From contig NC_016472.1 in NCBI RefSeq assembly GCF_000226095.1, positions 5,394,001 through 5,458,000 of the forward strand: 64,000 nt of DNA, read 5' to 3'. The notes beneath the pieces were generated by a model. That model made no database searches. It saw nothing but the letters and a program-made list of their open reading frames with translations, and was not told the DNA's origin. The stretch comes from Thermothelomyces thermophilus ATCC 42464 (Eukaryota; Ascomycota; Sordariomycetes; Sordariales; Chaetomiaceae). A program made the translations under genes and the position numbers. Shown here one piece after another: positions 1-11,959 of this stretch; within the stretch, counting starts at the first letter, position 1; every line of letters begins with the position of its first letter.

Positions 1-1798
1 CCTTGTCCCGGAGTAAGTTTGAAGCCCGGATACCAGGTGCGTCTTTCGTCGTCATCATGGAGGAACGGGCTCGATGTTGTAATGGCGTACCGTTATTTCA
101 TCATTTCGAGCAGAGGAAGGCGATCAGCGCCACGATGTCGAATGCTTGAGCAAATCAAGGCAACTCGAAGCTGCTCAGGTGGTCCACCCAGCCAAGAATG
201 AATAACCCACTCGATGACAGGCTTCAGATTGAACACCCTGCAACTTACTATGTAGGTAACGATACGTATGTAACCTGTACAGTACATGCTGCCCTGTAAT
301 AGCCGCTCTGTAAGTCAGGTACTTCAAGGTATTTCAGGTCACCTGAACTCCATTGGTGCAAACCATGGGACAGCTCCAGAGCAACCTGCAAAGTCGCGAG
401 CCTTCCTTGGATATTGTCCGAGTGGGCCCTCGGGACAAAAAGAATAAAAAAAAAAAGACGTGAGTCGACAGAATCTGCAGGCTTCGACAACCTCAGAGGC
501 ACGAAGTCGAATAAGAGCCAGAGGCCTCGGCCGTAATCATAATCCGTCCAGCATCGCACGTCGGCGTGACTGGATTGCCGATACAAGGGTGGTCGGTGTC
601 GTCGAGAACCTTTGTCGTCCTTGAGTAGGGGAGGGTATGCGGCAAGGCCGGAGGAGGAAGCTCCAAGGCGCCCGTACGCACTTCACGGTACACATTACGC
701 GTAGAGTACATACATACCTTACATATATATATAGTACGTTGGCTTGCGTTGATCGGTCGAGGCTGAGTTCCTTTGGATCACGGATCGCGATCTTGTTAAG
801 ATGACCGAGGAGAAAATTCTGCTCGTATAGTCCCGATTCGATAAAGCATGATCGGGCAACGGATAGTCGGATGTTGAATAGGGATTTTGGAGGTTAAAGA
901 TGGGTCTTGGAAGTTGCCTGTTTTGGCTGGCTTGTTTCGTCCTGTGGAAGGAGCGATGCTGTGATCTCGGAGAGCCCGATAATTCTGGGCAGCTGCAAGA
1001 GTTAAGGCACTTGCCACAACTCACTCCTCCGACTCTTCATGCGGAATTAGGACTCCAGCTCGTTATACAGTACATCTTTTGAAATTTATGGCAAATTATG
1101 GGGTGCTTTTCCCCCTTCAAGTTCCTAGTCGTTAAACGATAAGCGTGGCCAACAATCCGAAAGTCAACCTTGGGAGCCCAAGAACCCCGGCGGCAGCGTG
1201 GCGTCCAACCTGGTCTCTGAACCGATACGGAGTACGCACAGCAACCTGTGAAAAGTTCTTGTCGCCCCGTCATTAACATCTGTGGTTCCAGGGCTTGTCA
1301 GCACTCAGCCCACGTTCGACGCCCCCGTCCCACACCGTGCTTAATAACACGTAAGCTGATGCTGACGCCAATACCAAGTTTTTACGCACTTTACCAGGCA
1401 TGCGTATGGATACTGTTCCAGTTACCAGCTTACACTAGGGCAAACACAGCATGAATGAGTGAATTTGGCGGATGAAGCACACGGAAGCCCGGAAGCGGTC
1501 TTCCCTGACGGTCTTTCCTATGATATAGTGCTCTTAGGTACGTACTGTATGTAACTATGCACATACAGTAGTAATCCGTACATTGCGTTAGGCCTTCCCT
1601 TCAAGACATTGCAGCCATAGAAGTGCCCTCCAGGGGCGCCACCTCACAACAGCAAGGCCATTTCCGTCGAGTCGCTGTTAAGACACAAAGACGTACCATG
1701 CCTGTTGCATCCCGGCTCCTCTGGTCTCGCTTGCCCCTCCCGACCAACGCACCGCAAGCCGCAGTATCCAATCCGACAGGCGATGCAAGTCCTGACCA

Positions 1799-1847
<49 letters not shown>

Positions 1848-4165
1848 CGCGTTGGCAAGTGACACGTCCCGGACCGCAACCACGGGCTCTCTCTTTGTGA
1901 ATCGAAGCCCAAACATGGAACCCGATCGAGAGCAGCAGAGCGGAACACCGGGGGAATGCAATTGGGATTCCAGGCGGGGTGCAAACGCCCAAACATGTCG
2001 GGCGACGACGCTGAGGGCCCGCTTCAAGATGCCGTAGCCTTTTATCCACGTTCGATTTGTCCACGAGAACGCGAAACGCAGGGCGGCCCAGCTAATGTAG
2101 CTTGGGCATGGCCGACACCTGATTCCGGAAAGGAGGCGCCCGTGACGGGTGACCTGGGAAGACAGGGAGTGAGAAGCGGCACACAAAAGAACCGACGCGA
2201 CGATCGAGTGGTTCAAGGTTACACCACCTGGCAATACGGTAATTACACGTTCTCCACTCGACCCGCCTGAGATCGCCCCATCATGTTGGCATCGCCTGAA
2301 ACGGGAGTGCCCCTCTGGTGCATCCATCCAGCGCGCCCAAGGCCGTTCCAGGTGCGTTTCGTTCCTTACTTGGAGTATATGCTGTACATGCATACAGCAC
2401 ATACCTAGTGGCTCCAACGTACGATACCGGTACCTATCACATCACCCTTTCGCTATCGTAACAGCTGGATAGGTTGGGTTGGGTTGGGAGGTACGCCAGT
2501 AAGGTACTGTAAGAACCTACCGCAGTACTACGATAGGTTCCGTAGGGATTGCCGAGAGTAGCTTGCTGTGGCGCTCCCACTGGTCGCTGCTCTGGCAGCT
2601 TCGGTCTTATTGTTCATGTATGTACATATGTATTCCGTACATACAGGCCGACGCCGCACGAGCAGGAAACACAACCGGGACGGTTACATAGGTATCTTCT
2701 CGCTTTACTTCGCTACCCTCGCGCCTCGGAGGCTGCAGCCGGGTGGCCACTGGGGCCGTCACTGAACTCTCTCACATCTTTACGAGCCGTGTCCCCCCAA
2801 GTCGCTCGTCGCATTCTCCACCAACGCCGCAGCCCACGGCCAGCGGTCACCCCGGCAAGCGACGCGAGACCTGGAGAGGATCCCTCGAACCGTAATGGCC
2901 GTAACTCGTAATATAGAGCGCCCCAGGGTTCAGTGGCTGCACCTCGCTGCCTGTCGGTGGCCCAAAGCGAGTTGGCTTTCGGAACCTTGGAGACTGGTTG
3001 CGGCTCGGTGACCTGGTTGTGAACGGGGCCAGACTTGAGTGAGATGTGAGTGCCTTGCTTTGCTCCGCCCTGGGCACCCCCTCCTCCCCCCATGCTTTTC
3101 CGGGCTGCTTAATGATACAAAACCGACGCCATCCCCCAACCTGGCGTCTTCCTCGTCTCTTTCCCTCCCCCTTCCCGCTCCCCCCCAGTCACTTTGGTTT
3201 TTTTTTCTCAACACATCGCCCTCTTTCCCTGCCAAGCAAGTGGCCCTGCACCACGTCCCCGCCCTCGGCCGGCCATATCTTATCGGGCCTTTATCATCAC
3301 CATCCCCACGTCCACCGAAGGACTCCTGAGCAGGACGGCATCTAGTGCGGAACAGGTCAGGGGAGCTCATTTTTCGAGAGAGGTTGTGTGGGTTGAATGA
3401 AACCGTAACAATTTGTTTGCTTTTTTTCTTCTTTCGCTTGTGCTTCTTCAGCCGTTCTCTGGAGGCGTGGCGTGGGCTGCCAGCTTCACAATCGCTCCAG
3501 GCGGCGGATCAGGGAACGGAAAGTCGCCTCAGTGGCCCAGCAAGCGGATGCACCGAAGCTGTCGGGCCGTCTCGGACCTCGAGTCTTCTCTCTTCTTGTG
3601 TTCCGGCAATACGGGTGCTCCCCCTTCGATCCTCGACCGACCGTCAATCCCAACTCTTTCTCCGCACGAGTGATTCGGCTCAGGGGTTCGGTCGTGGAAG
3701 TGATTGGGCTTCTACTAGGAGGCAAGGCGGGGGAAAGGGTGGTGGCCCCGGTGCCCATTCGCTGTGTACGCTGCGCACCGCCTCGTCTGCTCGATATCAT
3801 TTAAGACAGGACGACAGGAGGCCAGAAACAAATGAGCCGGTGGAGGAGATAGCGTCGGAAAGGAGCAAAGGGAGCATCACATTCTTGCCTGCTTTGTCCG
3901 TGCAAGCGAGAACGCCAAGGAGGACAACAGGAGCCGAGGACGACGGCAGCGAAGCGCGCCAGATCTTTTCTGCAGGCAGCCGCAGTGAACCGCGGTGACA
4001 GCAGCTCAGCCGTGGACTGGCCGACGAGAGAATACTGACTGGTTCTGGGGAATCTCGGCCCAGGGAGAAGAGAAAGGCAAGCCAGCAGCTAGTTTGCAGC
4101 TAGGAGAGATTGGGTTCACCGACCGTGTCCGCTGGAATCACGAATCCCAGGGACAGACAGTCACT
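1..4165. other. Gene-free left flank and leader of the RING-finger gene
   Basis: I see no coding region with recognisable protein character. Open frames here are short, overlap on both strands and lack conserved motifs. The part from about 3030 to 4165 is pyrimidine-rich and then purine-rich and reads like promoter plus 5' leader of the gene that starts at 4166. The frame of that gene stays open upstream to about 3995 but without an ATG. The stretch also contains a 47-base T run, one TACGGAGTA motif at 1226-1234 and a short inverted repeat around 2383-2400 (GCTGTA, six bases, TACAGC). Confidence 0.5.
1801..1847. repeat. Uninterrupted run of 47 T
   Basis: A homopolymer of 47 T (equally poly-A on the minus strand) stands in gene-free DNA. 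It could be a microsatellite, the tail of an old retroposed sequence read on the minus strand, or partly an assembly artefact. I saw no recognisable SINE or LINE body beside it. Confidence 0.9.
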
Positions 4166-4478
4166 ATGGCCGCCTTGGACCAGATGGATTTCCTGATGCA
4201 TCAGGCCGACCCTGCGACGAGTGCGGCGCCAGGCTCAGGCTTCCACGGGCTACCGCAGCACCAAGGATGCCCGTACTTCCGTAACCAGCAACATCTCAAC
4301 GGGTCGAGCCTTCCTCCTCCGCACTTTGACCCAAATTTTCACCCCATGCCGCACCAGCTGCCACACCTCTCACAGCTGTCACACAGCACAGGGCATCCTT
4401 CCTCCGCCCAGAGTCGGCCATTTAACTCGCCTGCGGATGAAAACCGGGGAAGTCGCTCGCAGCAGCAAGAGCAACAGC

Positions 4479-4510
<32 letters not shown>

Positions 4511-6921
4511 CCTCAGGCCCAGCACCAGCCACAGCTCCAGTCCCAATCACGCTCTCAACCACAGCAATCGCAGCAACCTCAACAACCACAGCAGCAGCAG
4601 CAGCAGCAGCAGCAACTCCCTCCTCTCCAACCACCAACTCTTCCGTATCCGCAGCCCTATTCACACCCGCATCACTCTCACTCCCAATCTCACCCCCCTT
4701 ACGATCCGGTGCACGCCGCCAGCGCCGCATGGTTCCAGGGTTCGAGTCAAGGCAGCACTTGGTCCGCTCCTCCTTTCCACGCCCATCACGCGCCGGCCAC
4801 CCAACCGCCACATCTCAGGCCACCGGCCGCTGAGGCGCACTTTGGCGGTCCCGGAAGCGGGTCAGGCATTGTGCAACAAGGCCCCGTCGGTCCAAGCCAG
4901 CAATTTCTCCCACACCACGATCCCTACTCGCCCTTTAGTTTTCCCGGATTCCACCGTCCCGTGACCTACCCGCGCTCATCGATGGTCCTGCCGACTCCTC
5001 CGCAGCTCTCCGGCCACCAACAACACCAGCAATACCCGCAGCACCAGCAGCAGCCAACCAGACAACAGCATCACATGGACGAGACCCAGCCAAACCAGCC
5101 GGGCCAGCCGGGCCAGCCGGGCCAGGCCACAAACACTCACTCCCCGCAAGCTGCCATGAGTAGCGACCGAGGCGCCCCTACGCCGGGTCGGAGCGCATTT
5201 GCGCTACCCTCCCTCAGCCCCAGCTCACATCAGCCTCCGACAGGTTCGCAGCCGCATCCACAGCCAGCTGCTGCCTCGCGAGAATCGAGCCCGCATGCCT
5301 CGGCCGCCGCAGCTGCACCAGCTGGCCCAGCCAACCGTACGCCCATCTTCCGACATCCGGACGGGCACTTAGACACGTCCAACCGTGGCGGACCTGCGGA
5401 AGGCGGCCCCTCGTCGGCGGCTCCCGCGCCCCAGCTGCCGCCGCCTTCAGATTTCCCGACCACGCATGCTAATCAATCGGAGGGCTTCTTTAGAGCCACG
5501 CAGCGGAACTTGCCGCCCGGCCCTGGTCAACCACTCGGTTCTTCGAACAGCGCCGTTCCAGGCTTTTCCAGCCGGCGCCGCCATAGTCTCGCGCGCCGTC
5601 TGCAGCAGTCAGACCACGATAGTGACGAGGATCCGGGCTCGTCGGCAGACGAGGAGGAGCAGATGATGCGTTACATAGACGAGTTTGGCGTCAACCCAGC
5701 CCACTTCCGCTCTCTGATGGCCGAGGACCACATCCGAGCCACCCAAATCATCCGCGGCCAGTTGACCAACAAGCGGGTGGCGTCTAGAAGGGCCATTGCC
5801 CAGCTCCAGAGTGTCGAGCTGGACAGCCTGCCCGAGACGGAGCGAAGTAAGTCCTCCTCAGACTACCGTCTACCCCTCATCATTCCCTTTCCGCCCTTGG
5901 AGGTTTGCTAACGCATTCTCCTCCGCAGCGTGCGTCATCTGCTACAACGACTTCGGCCAGAAGAGCCCAGAGGGCGTGATTGAAGCCCCGTTGCGTCTAC
6001 CCAAGTGCCAACATGTTTTTGGCGACCACTGCATCAAGAAATGGTTTGAAGAATCTGACAGCTGTCCGTACTGCCGCGACAAGGTTCCATCGGAACTGCA
6101 AGTCGTCCCCGGCGTCCGGGCTTTCCACAACATCTTCCGCATGCGCAACCGCATATCTGCCGGAGCCGCACCCAATCCTAAGTAAGTGCGCATCCGCGCT
6201 TTTTTTTGCTGTGCCAGCGATCCTGCTCACACCAGATAGCGATGATTCTTTTTTCCGCCTCATCGCGCACCAGGAGTATCATGAAACCGCCGTCGGCCGT
6301 CTTAGAGCCCAACGGGAGGGGGCGTCGGACACCACGACGTCTACCCCGAGACCCCCTCAACGGAGATCCCCTCCTTCGGAGGCCGAGAACCGGAGGCGAA
6401 CACGTGTCCGTCATAGCAGCTTTCAATCCGGATACCCCGTTGGCTTGTATGCCAGCCCCGCGGCCAATCGTTCCTCGGCAAGTGCCTCGGCACCGGCGCA
6501 GCAGAGCCCGACCCGTGAGCGTGTAATTACCCCTAGCGATTTCCATTGGCCTGGTCTGCCTGCGGAAGGTCCGGATATGTTGCTGACTCGTTACCTTGCG
6601 GGACAGTTCCTGCCGGGCACTCAGCGCTACTTCTACGCCCCTATTAACCCGGCGAACCCCTCCAACGCAACCCTCCAGCACGACCAGCCCATGCCAAATA
6701 CGAACCCGACTTCCTCGGGACTTCGAATAAGCAGTGCAGCCCCCGTACATAGTTTCCCAAGCAGTTCTCAGACGTACTACTCCAACATGTCCTTTGGCAA
6801 TGCTCCCCCAGCTACGTTCCCGCAGCAGCTGCCCCCGCTCAGTGCGTCGGGTTTCCAGAACCCCGCGAACAGCGGCACCGGTGTTCCCAGCACCGGTGGT
6901 ACGGAGAACCAGATGCAGTAG
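4166..6921 (+). CDS. RING-finger protein, probable E3 ubiquitin ligase (871 aa, 3 exons)
   Basis: Exons 4166-5846, 5929-6181 and 6240-6921 join in phase. Introns are 82 nt (GTAAGT donor, GCTAAC branch, CAG acceptor) and 58 nt (GTAAGT donor, TAG acceptor). The ATG at 4166 is the first in the frame. The first 500 or so residues are disordered and rich in Gln, Pro, His and Ser, with polyQ tracts at bases 4482-4509 and 4589-4612. A RING domain begins exactly at the exon 1/2 junction, with CVICYNDF, then LPKCQHVFGDHCIKKW and CPYC, followed by a Ser/Pro/Asn-rich tail. The RING implies E3 activity; the substrate cannot be told. Ligand position 5 of the RING is Gly rather than His or Cys, with His two residues on. 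The same frame stays open for 145 codons after the TAG. Confidence 0.85.
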
Positions 6922-9162
6922 CAGGGCAACTGGGACACAACACAGCTGCCCCCGGACGCTGGGTTCCAGACGTGTACTTTCGGACCAGACGGGGGTGTGC
7001 TTCATCGGCGAGAAATCCTGCTCCGTCAGGGGTTGGCTGGACGCCGGCTGCTTGAGCAAACGCTGCAATTTCCTGCAGGGCGAACATTGAGAGGGGGGTT
7101 AGGAAACGGGGATGTTATACGGCAACAGCGGTCCACCCTGGCATCGCAAACCTTAGTTATGAGTGAGGAGGATGGAGACACCGTACAACAGAGGACTTCA
7201 GCCTCGATACCCTGGAACCCTGGCGCGAGTTGGGAGGTCGGGAATCGGGCGCCGCAACAGTACCCTGATTCCACACCGCAGAGCGGCTTGGAACAACAGC
7301 CACAGCAGCAGACTTCCAGATTTTCTCGCAGAACAGAGAGCGGGAATACGCTGCAGTAGAATGGCAGGAGATTTATCCGGTTACCCGGGAGTTGCACCAC
7401 GCCCAACTACTTTCAGTCAAGAAATAGGGAGATGCCAGACTGGGACGATCCATTCTCTTAGGGCACCGAGGCTTACGGCATGGCCGACTCGCAAAAAAAG
7501 ATGGTCACGGGCAAACAAAATTTCGGAGCCTGAGAATTTTTTTCTCTTTCCTTTTCTACCTCTTCTACTCACTTCTTACCCTTCCCTTTTACACCTTTTA
7601 CAGTTCACCTGAGCATCGCGAGAAGAAATCATACACAGCACTGCACTGCACTATAGAGCGCTTGCTTGTTCATTTTCGGCAATTTTCCGTTTTCGCTCTC
7701 GGCATCTGGCGCAGGATTGATAGGGTAGTCAGTCAATTGCGAATTGCATGGATGGTATGAAATGAACAATGATGCGGGTCCGGCGTTTAATATAGGCATT
7801 TTGTTTGCGGGTTTGAAGGCAAGAGGTTTAATCCAGACAGCGGGAAGAAGGGGGAAGGATTGCCTTGCGGAGGGGTTCGAGTGATGGTGCCTTTTCTCAA
7901 GTTAAACCCGGCTTCGACCTCAGGGCCATGGCTCGTTCTGGATGCTTTCCACTGTTGCCATGACGTTGACCGGGTCTCTTTCTTTCCGGCCGTTAACTTT
8001 GAACACATGCTAGACCGTGGTAGCGGCACGATTCGGGTCTAAGCTGGGAACGACAAGTGAAGTTCTGGAACAGAGCGATGGAGAAAAGAACACAACGTTC
8101 CGAGTCGATAACCAATCTCCTGTTACCCGTCAAGATGGGCAGCAGTTGAGGGTCTTCTGCCGCACGCGCACCATCCGCGCTCACCCAGCTCCTGGTTTCG
8201 CAATTTGTTACTACGTGCCATAATATGGCGAGGGGAGGATGGGATAGGCTGGATAGATTGAGTGTGCCGACGCCAGACAGGCAGGCAGGCAGGCAGGCAG
8301 GCAGAGAGACAGACAGATAAGCAGAGCGAGCGATGGGGCAGACGAACGGACTTGTGAGACGTGAGACTGGAAAGATACTGCTCAGCATGCATGCACGAGT
8401 TGAATCTAGCTTGAGGGCTTGTTTCTCCATTCTCTTTTCATTTTTTCTCTTTTTGGCAGCGAAGAGGTGCCGGTTTCCGCACGGGGGCCTCTTTTCCTAG
8501 GTAGTTCACCGAGCGGGAACGGGAAATACAATAAATGAGTCGCACATGTTAGGTGTGTTCCCTCCACCGCTGCTGCTCAACGTGGCCGCTGGTTGCCACA
8601 ATATCATCTGCCCTGACCTACTGCTATCCTCTAGGTGGAGCTGACAATATCATGCATGTTATGGTATTATTACGGGTGAGCAGTCGGACAGATAAGAGTC
8701 CGAAGGTAGTCGACTCGATGGTAAGAACGAACATGGGTGCGGGCGGCATATATACTAGTATATTTTACGTAGGAATATGCACTTTGTATGTCTGTACGTC
8801 TGTTGATTTTTGTCCTGTTTGCGTGCTTTCAAGCGCGCACACAGTGAGTTGCGACCGCCCTCCCCCCTCTTCCGCCGCCACCGACGTCAATCCCGCTTGT
8901 GCTTATATGATCTTGAGCCGTTGGCCCAACGGCATTATGTATGTATGTATGCGTCTAGCACAATCCAAGAAATGGACAATTGCCGTTTACTTTCCCGTCT
9001 TGTACGCTTTCACGTACATGTGCTCCCTGGTGTTCCCCCCCTCTGCCCTTCTCACAGACTGGGGAAGAGCGGAGGTCAAGAAGGACTGGGTCATGTCTTA
9101 TAATAATAAATGCTTGATACAAACAGCTCAGGGGAGTAGATACACAGACATCAACCATCACA
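6922..9162. other. 3' region of the RING gene and intergenic DNA
   Basis: Bases 6922-7356 stay open in the reading frame of the preceding gene and encode Gln-rich sequence like that of the gene, closing with TAG at 7357-7359. This could be 3' UTR or a read-through extension. After about 7460 I see T-rich, UTR-like sequence and then non-coding DNA with tetranucleotide repeats (CAGG at 8277-8304; ATGT near 8938-8952). No gene was recognised up to the convergent gene ending at 9163. Confidence 0.5.
8277..8304. repeat. Tetranucleotide microsatellite (CAGG)n
   Basis: About seven tandem CAGG units, followed by a degenerate AGAC-rich tail, in the intergenic space between two converging genes. Confidence 0.85.
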
Positions 9163-10611
9163 TCACAGCTTCGAGTCCCTGCCTTTCGCTGCACCACCGC
9201 CACCACCACCACCACCGCCGCCGCCGGCACCGGAAGCGGCCTTTGCGCTCTGCACCAGCTCCCATGCGAATTCGGCCAGCGGGTTCCTCGCGTCGCCGTA
9301 CCGCCTGGCCTGCTCGCTGCTCGCCTGCCGCCCGGCCTGCCGGGCCGCGATGCCCTGGCAGATGGCGGCCAGCCGGAAGATGTTGAAGGCCTGCGCCCAC
9401 TGCAGCTCGCGGCGCCTGTCCCTCAGGCCTTGGGTGGCGGTGGCGGTGGCGAGGGTCAGCTCGAGTGAGGAGTCGCCTGCTTCTCCCGTCGAGGAGGAGG
9501 AGGAAGAGGAGGAGGAGGAAGAAGAAGGAGAAGGAGAGGAGACAACGCTGAAGTAGAGGGTCGTGATCTCGTCCGGGGTGGGCAGGCCGCGGGTGGCGCG
9601 CGGGAGGAAGCCCGGGTGGACGTTGACGGAGCGGCGGGGGTCGAGGCGCGCGGTGAAGTAGGGGGTGAGGAGGTTGGAAATGTCGGAGAGGGGATGGCCT
9701 ATTGTCGACATTTCCCAGCTGTGTATGTGTGTGTGGGAGAGAGATGCGTTAGTTTCGCGTACGGGGCAGGTGGGCACGGACGAGAGGGAACGAGAGCAAG
9801 GAACTTACTCGAGAATGCCGATCACGCGGGGCTCGGTCTTGTGAAAGACAAGATTGTCAATCTTGAAGTCGCCGTGGATGAGGGTGCCGCGGTCGGCGGG
9901 CTGCTGGCGCTCGTCGGCGAAGAATTCCATGAGCTCGGAAAAGTGGGGGAGTTGGCCGACGGCCTCGCGGGTCTCGACGTCGCGGACGGCGGCCTGGGCG
10001 TCGCACACGGCGCGCCAGGTGTTGACCTGGCGGGTGTAGAAGCCCGTGGGCTTGCCGAAGTTCTCGAGCCCGACGGAGCGGGGGTCGATGCGGTGCAGCT
10101 TGGCGAGGGTGCGCACGGCGTCGGCCCAGATGGCGCGGCGGTGGTCGGGCAAGACGCTCGGGATGACGGGGTCCTCGAAGATGCGCCCGTCGAGGAACTC
10201 CATGATGTAGAAGGGCGTTCCAATGACGGACTCGTCCTCACACAGGCAGTAGGCCTTGGGCACGGGAACGTCCGTCTTCTCGAGAGCGTGAATGATGCGG
10301 TACTCGCGCTCGACCTTGTGGGCCGTCTTGGACACGAGGGGTCCTGGCGGCTTCTTGCGGAGGACGTAGCGGGTGCCGTCGGCGGCGGTCAACTGGTAGG
10401 TAGGGTTGGACTGGCCAAATCCAAACTGCTCCACAGAGAGGTCGCGTCAGTCGAGCGTGTTCATGCCCGAGGGTCAAAGGCTTGTCAAGAAGTCCGCTGT
10501 TGCCCTGCTCACCTGCTTGACGTCCAATGGCACCTCGATCAGGGGCACGTTCTGGGAGATCCATTTTTCCAGAGCCCGAGTATCGATGGGCTGGCGCACC
10601 CGTCCGGCCAT
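9163..10611 (-). CDS. APH/ACAD10-like phosphotransferase family protein (423 aa, 3 exons)
   Basis: Exons in transcript order are 10611-10513, 10425-9809 and 9718-9163; phases close to 423 residues. The protein starts [11 protein letters not shown] and carries the N-terminal kinase-like sequence [10 protein letters not shown] (ATP-binding loop), the Lys region YVLRKKPPG, the catalytic loop [12 protein letters not shown] (Asp as base, Asn as metal ligand) and the metal-binding motif [15 protein letters not shown], which is rebuilt exactly across intron 2. This is the aminoglycoside-phosphotransferase fold found at the N terminus of ACAD10/11 and in many stand-alone fungal proteins. Substrate unknown; small hydroxylated metabolites are usual for the family. 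The C-terminal third has a run of 12 Ser and a run of 11 Gly, probably disordered inserts. Confidence 0.85.
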
Positions 10612-11959
10612 GGTGCGGAAATTGTGGAAAAGAAAGAGGGGGGGGGGGGTTGGGGTGGTTTGGAGTGGCTCGTCCGGTAATGAGTCTCTGTTTCGATGGC
10701 AGTGTTGTGGAGGTGATGGTGGTGTTGCGGTTGTTTTGCGGTTGTTGATGCTTCCTTGTCGCTGAATGCGTCGGGATATGAGCTGTCGGCCAAGTAACAA
10801 CAACAGCGCCGGATTTCAAGGATCCCCGCCACCACTTCTTGGTTAATTAGCCTTTTCCAGACGCAGCCACCAATGACAGCGGCCGCCTTGATGCCAGATC
10901 ACAGCGCCTAAGCACTTTGCGCGGAGCCAACGAGCGCGCAGCTCATGGGCTCGATCCGAGGCCGAGGCAGGGCGGTCTGAGTGTTGCCCTGGGAGCCGCG
11001 TCCGAGCCGAGGTTTGCATGGATCTCTCTGGGCCGAGAGGCGGTCGCGGGTTCAGTTTCCGACCCCGCACGGCAGGGCCCGCCCTGAACCCCGTCTCTGG
11101 CGATCGAGCTTCTCCATCAGAGCTACTAAGTAGTGTAATCCGCACGGAAACACACTGCCGAGTCCTCTCGGCTAGAACAAAGGGCCAAGCTGGGACCGAG
11201 TGGCATATTCACGATGGAAGGTTCTTCAAGTGCTGCAATCTGAAGGTGTAAAAGGGCAGTGAGAGAAAGTAACCGTGCAAGCTTTAGCGGCATTCAAGGT
11301 TGGAAAAAAATGGTTATAAAGAAAACAAAGAAAATTTGTTACGATGAAATCTTAACCTGATGATTAAATGAATTCAAAGACAGAAGGCTCTGTTGTGTGT
11401 GCGAAATGGAGGTTGCGGAAAAAAATAAAAAGTAAAGAAAAGGAAACTGCAAAAATGAGAATCGAATCTGGGAGACCCAGAGAGGTGGTTCCAAAGATTG
11501 GGAAATGGAGTATTTTAGGCCAACTCACGGTCACATCCGGTAAAAGGCAGGAAATGAGTTCGGTCTGAGCGGGCCTACTCCAATGGACCGGACCACAAAT
11601 CGAACCTTATAAAGCTATCACCCGTCATTTGAGTGCTGCTTATCGTTATCTGTTGTTATCTTATCAGTTACCAGACTACCCTGTAGCCATCAGGGTTCCC
11701 ATTGACCTAGGGCAAGAGGGTGCGGTAGAACACCCATGCGACACGTTTACAAGTGACAACGCATTTCTATATCCAAGCCGTGCATGATTATTTCCCGAAC
11801 TTAGTCCCTACTTCCAGCCTGGATTCGCCAGCCCTCGCCCGTGCCCAGTTCGCCAAACCAACGCCTTTTGATTTTTCAACGCCATACATACTTCGGGTCT
11901 GGAGCAAGCGGTGTTGGCCAAGAATGATGCATCCCATGTATGACCAGACGCATCTGTTC
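10612..11959. other. Intergenic DNA, promoter side of the phosphotransferase gene
   Basis: No gene seen. The first 250 bases upstream of the start at 10611 include an 11-base G run near 10640. Bases 11230-11560 are markedly AT-rich compared with the flanks and hold no conserved open frame. The rest is probably the 3' region of RAD17. Confidence 0.5.

Noticed and set aside
3345-3998. 217-codon open frame just before the RING gene
   Set aside because: It has no ATG near its beginning and no recognisable motif; more likely leader sequence.
9616-10680. 354-codon plus-strand open frame over the phosphotransferase gene
   Set aside because: Antisense to exons with catalytic motifs HGDFKIDN and LDWE; it also spans the introns.
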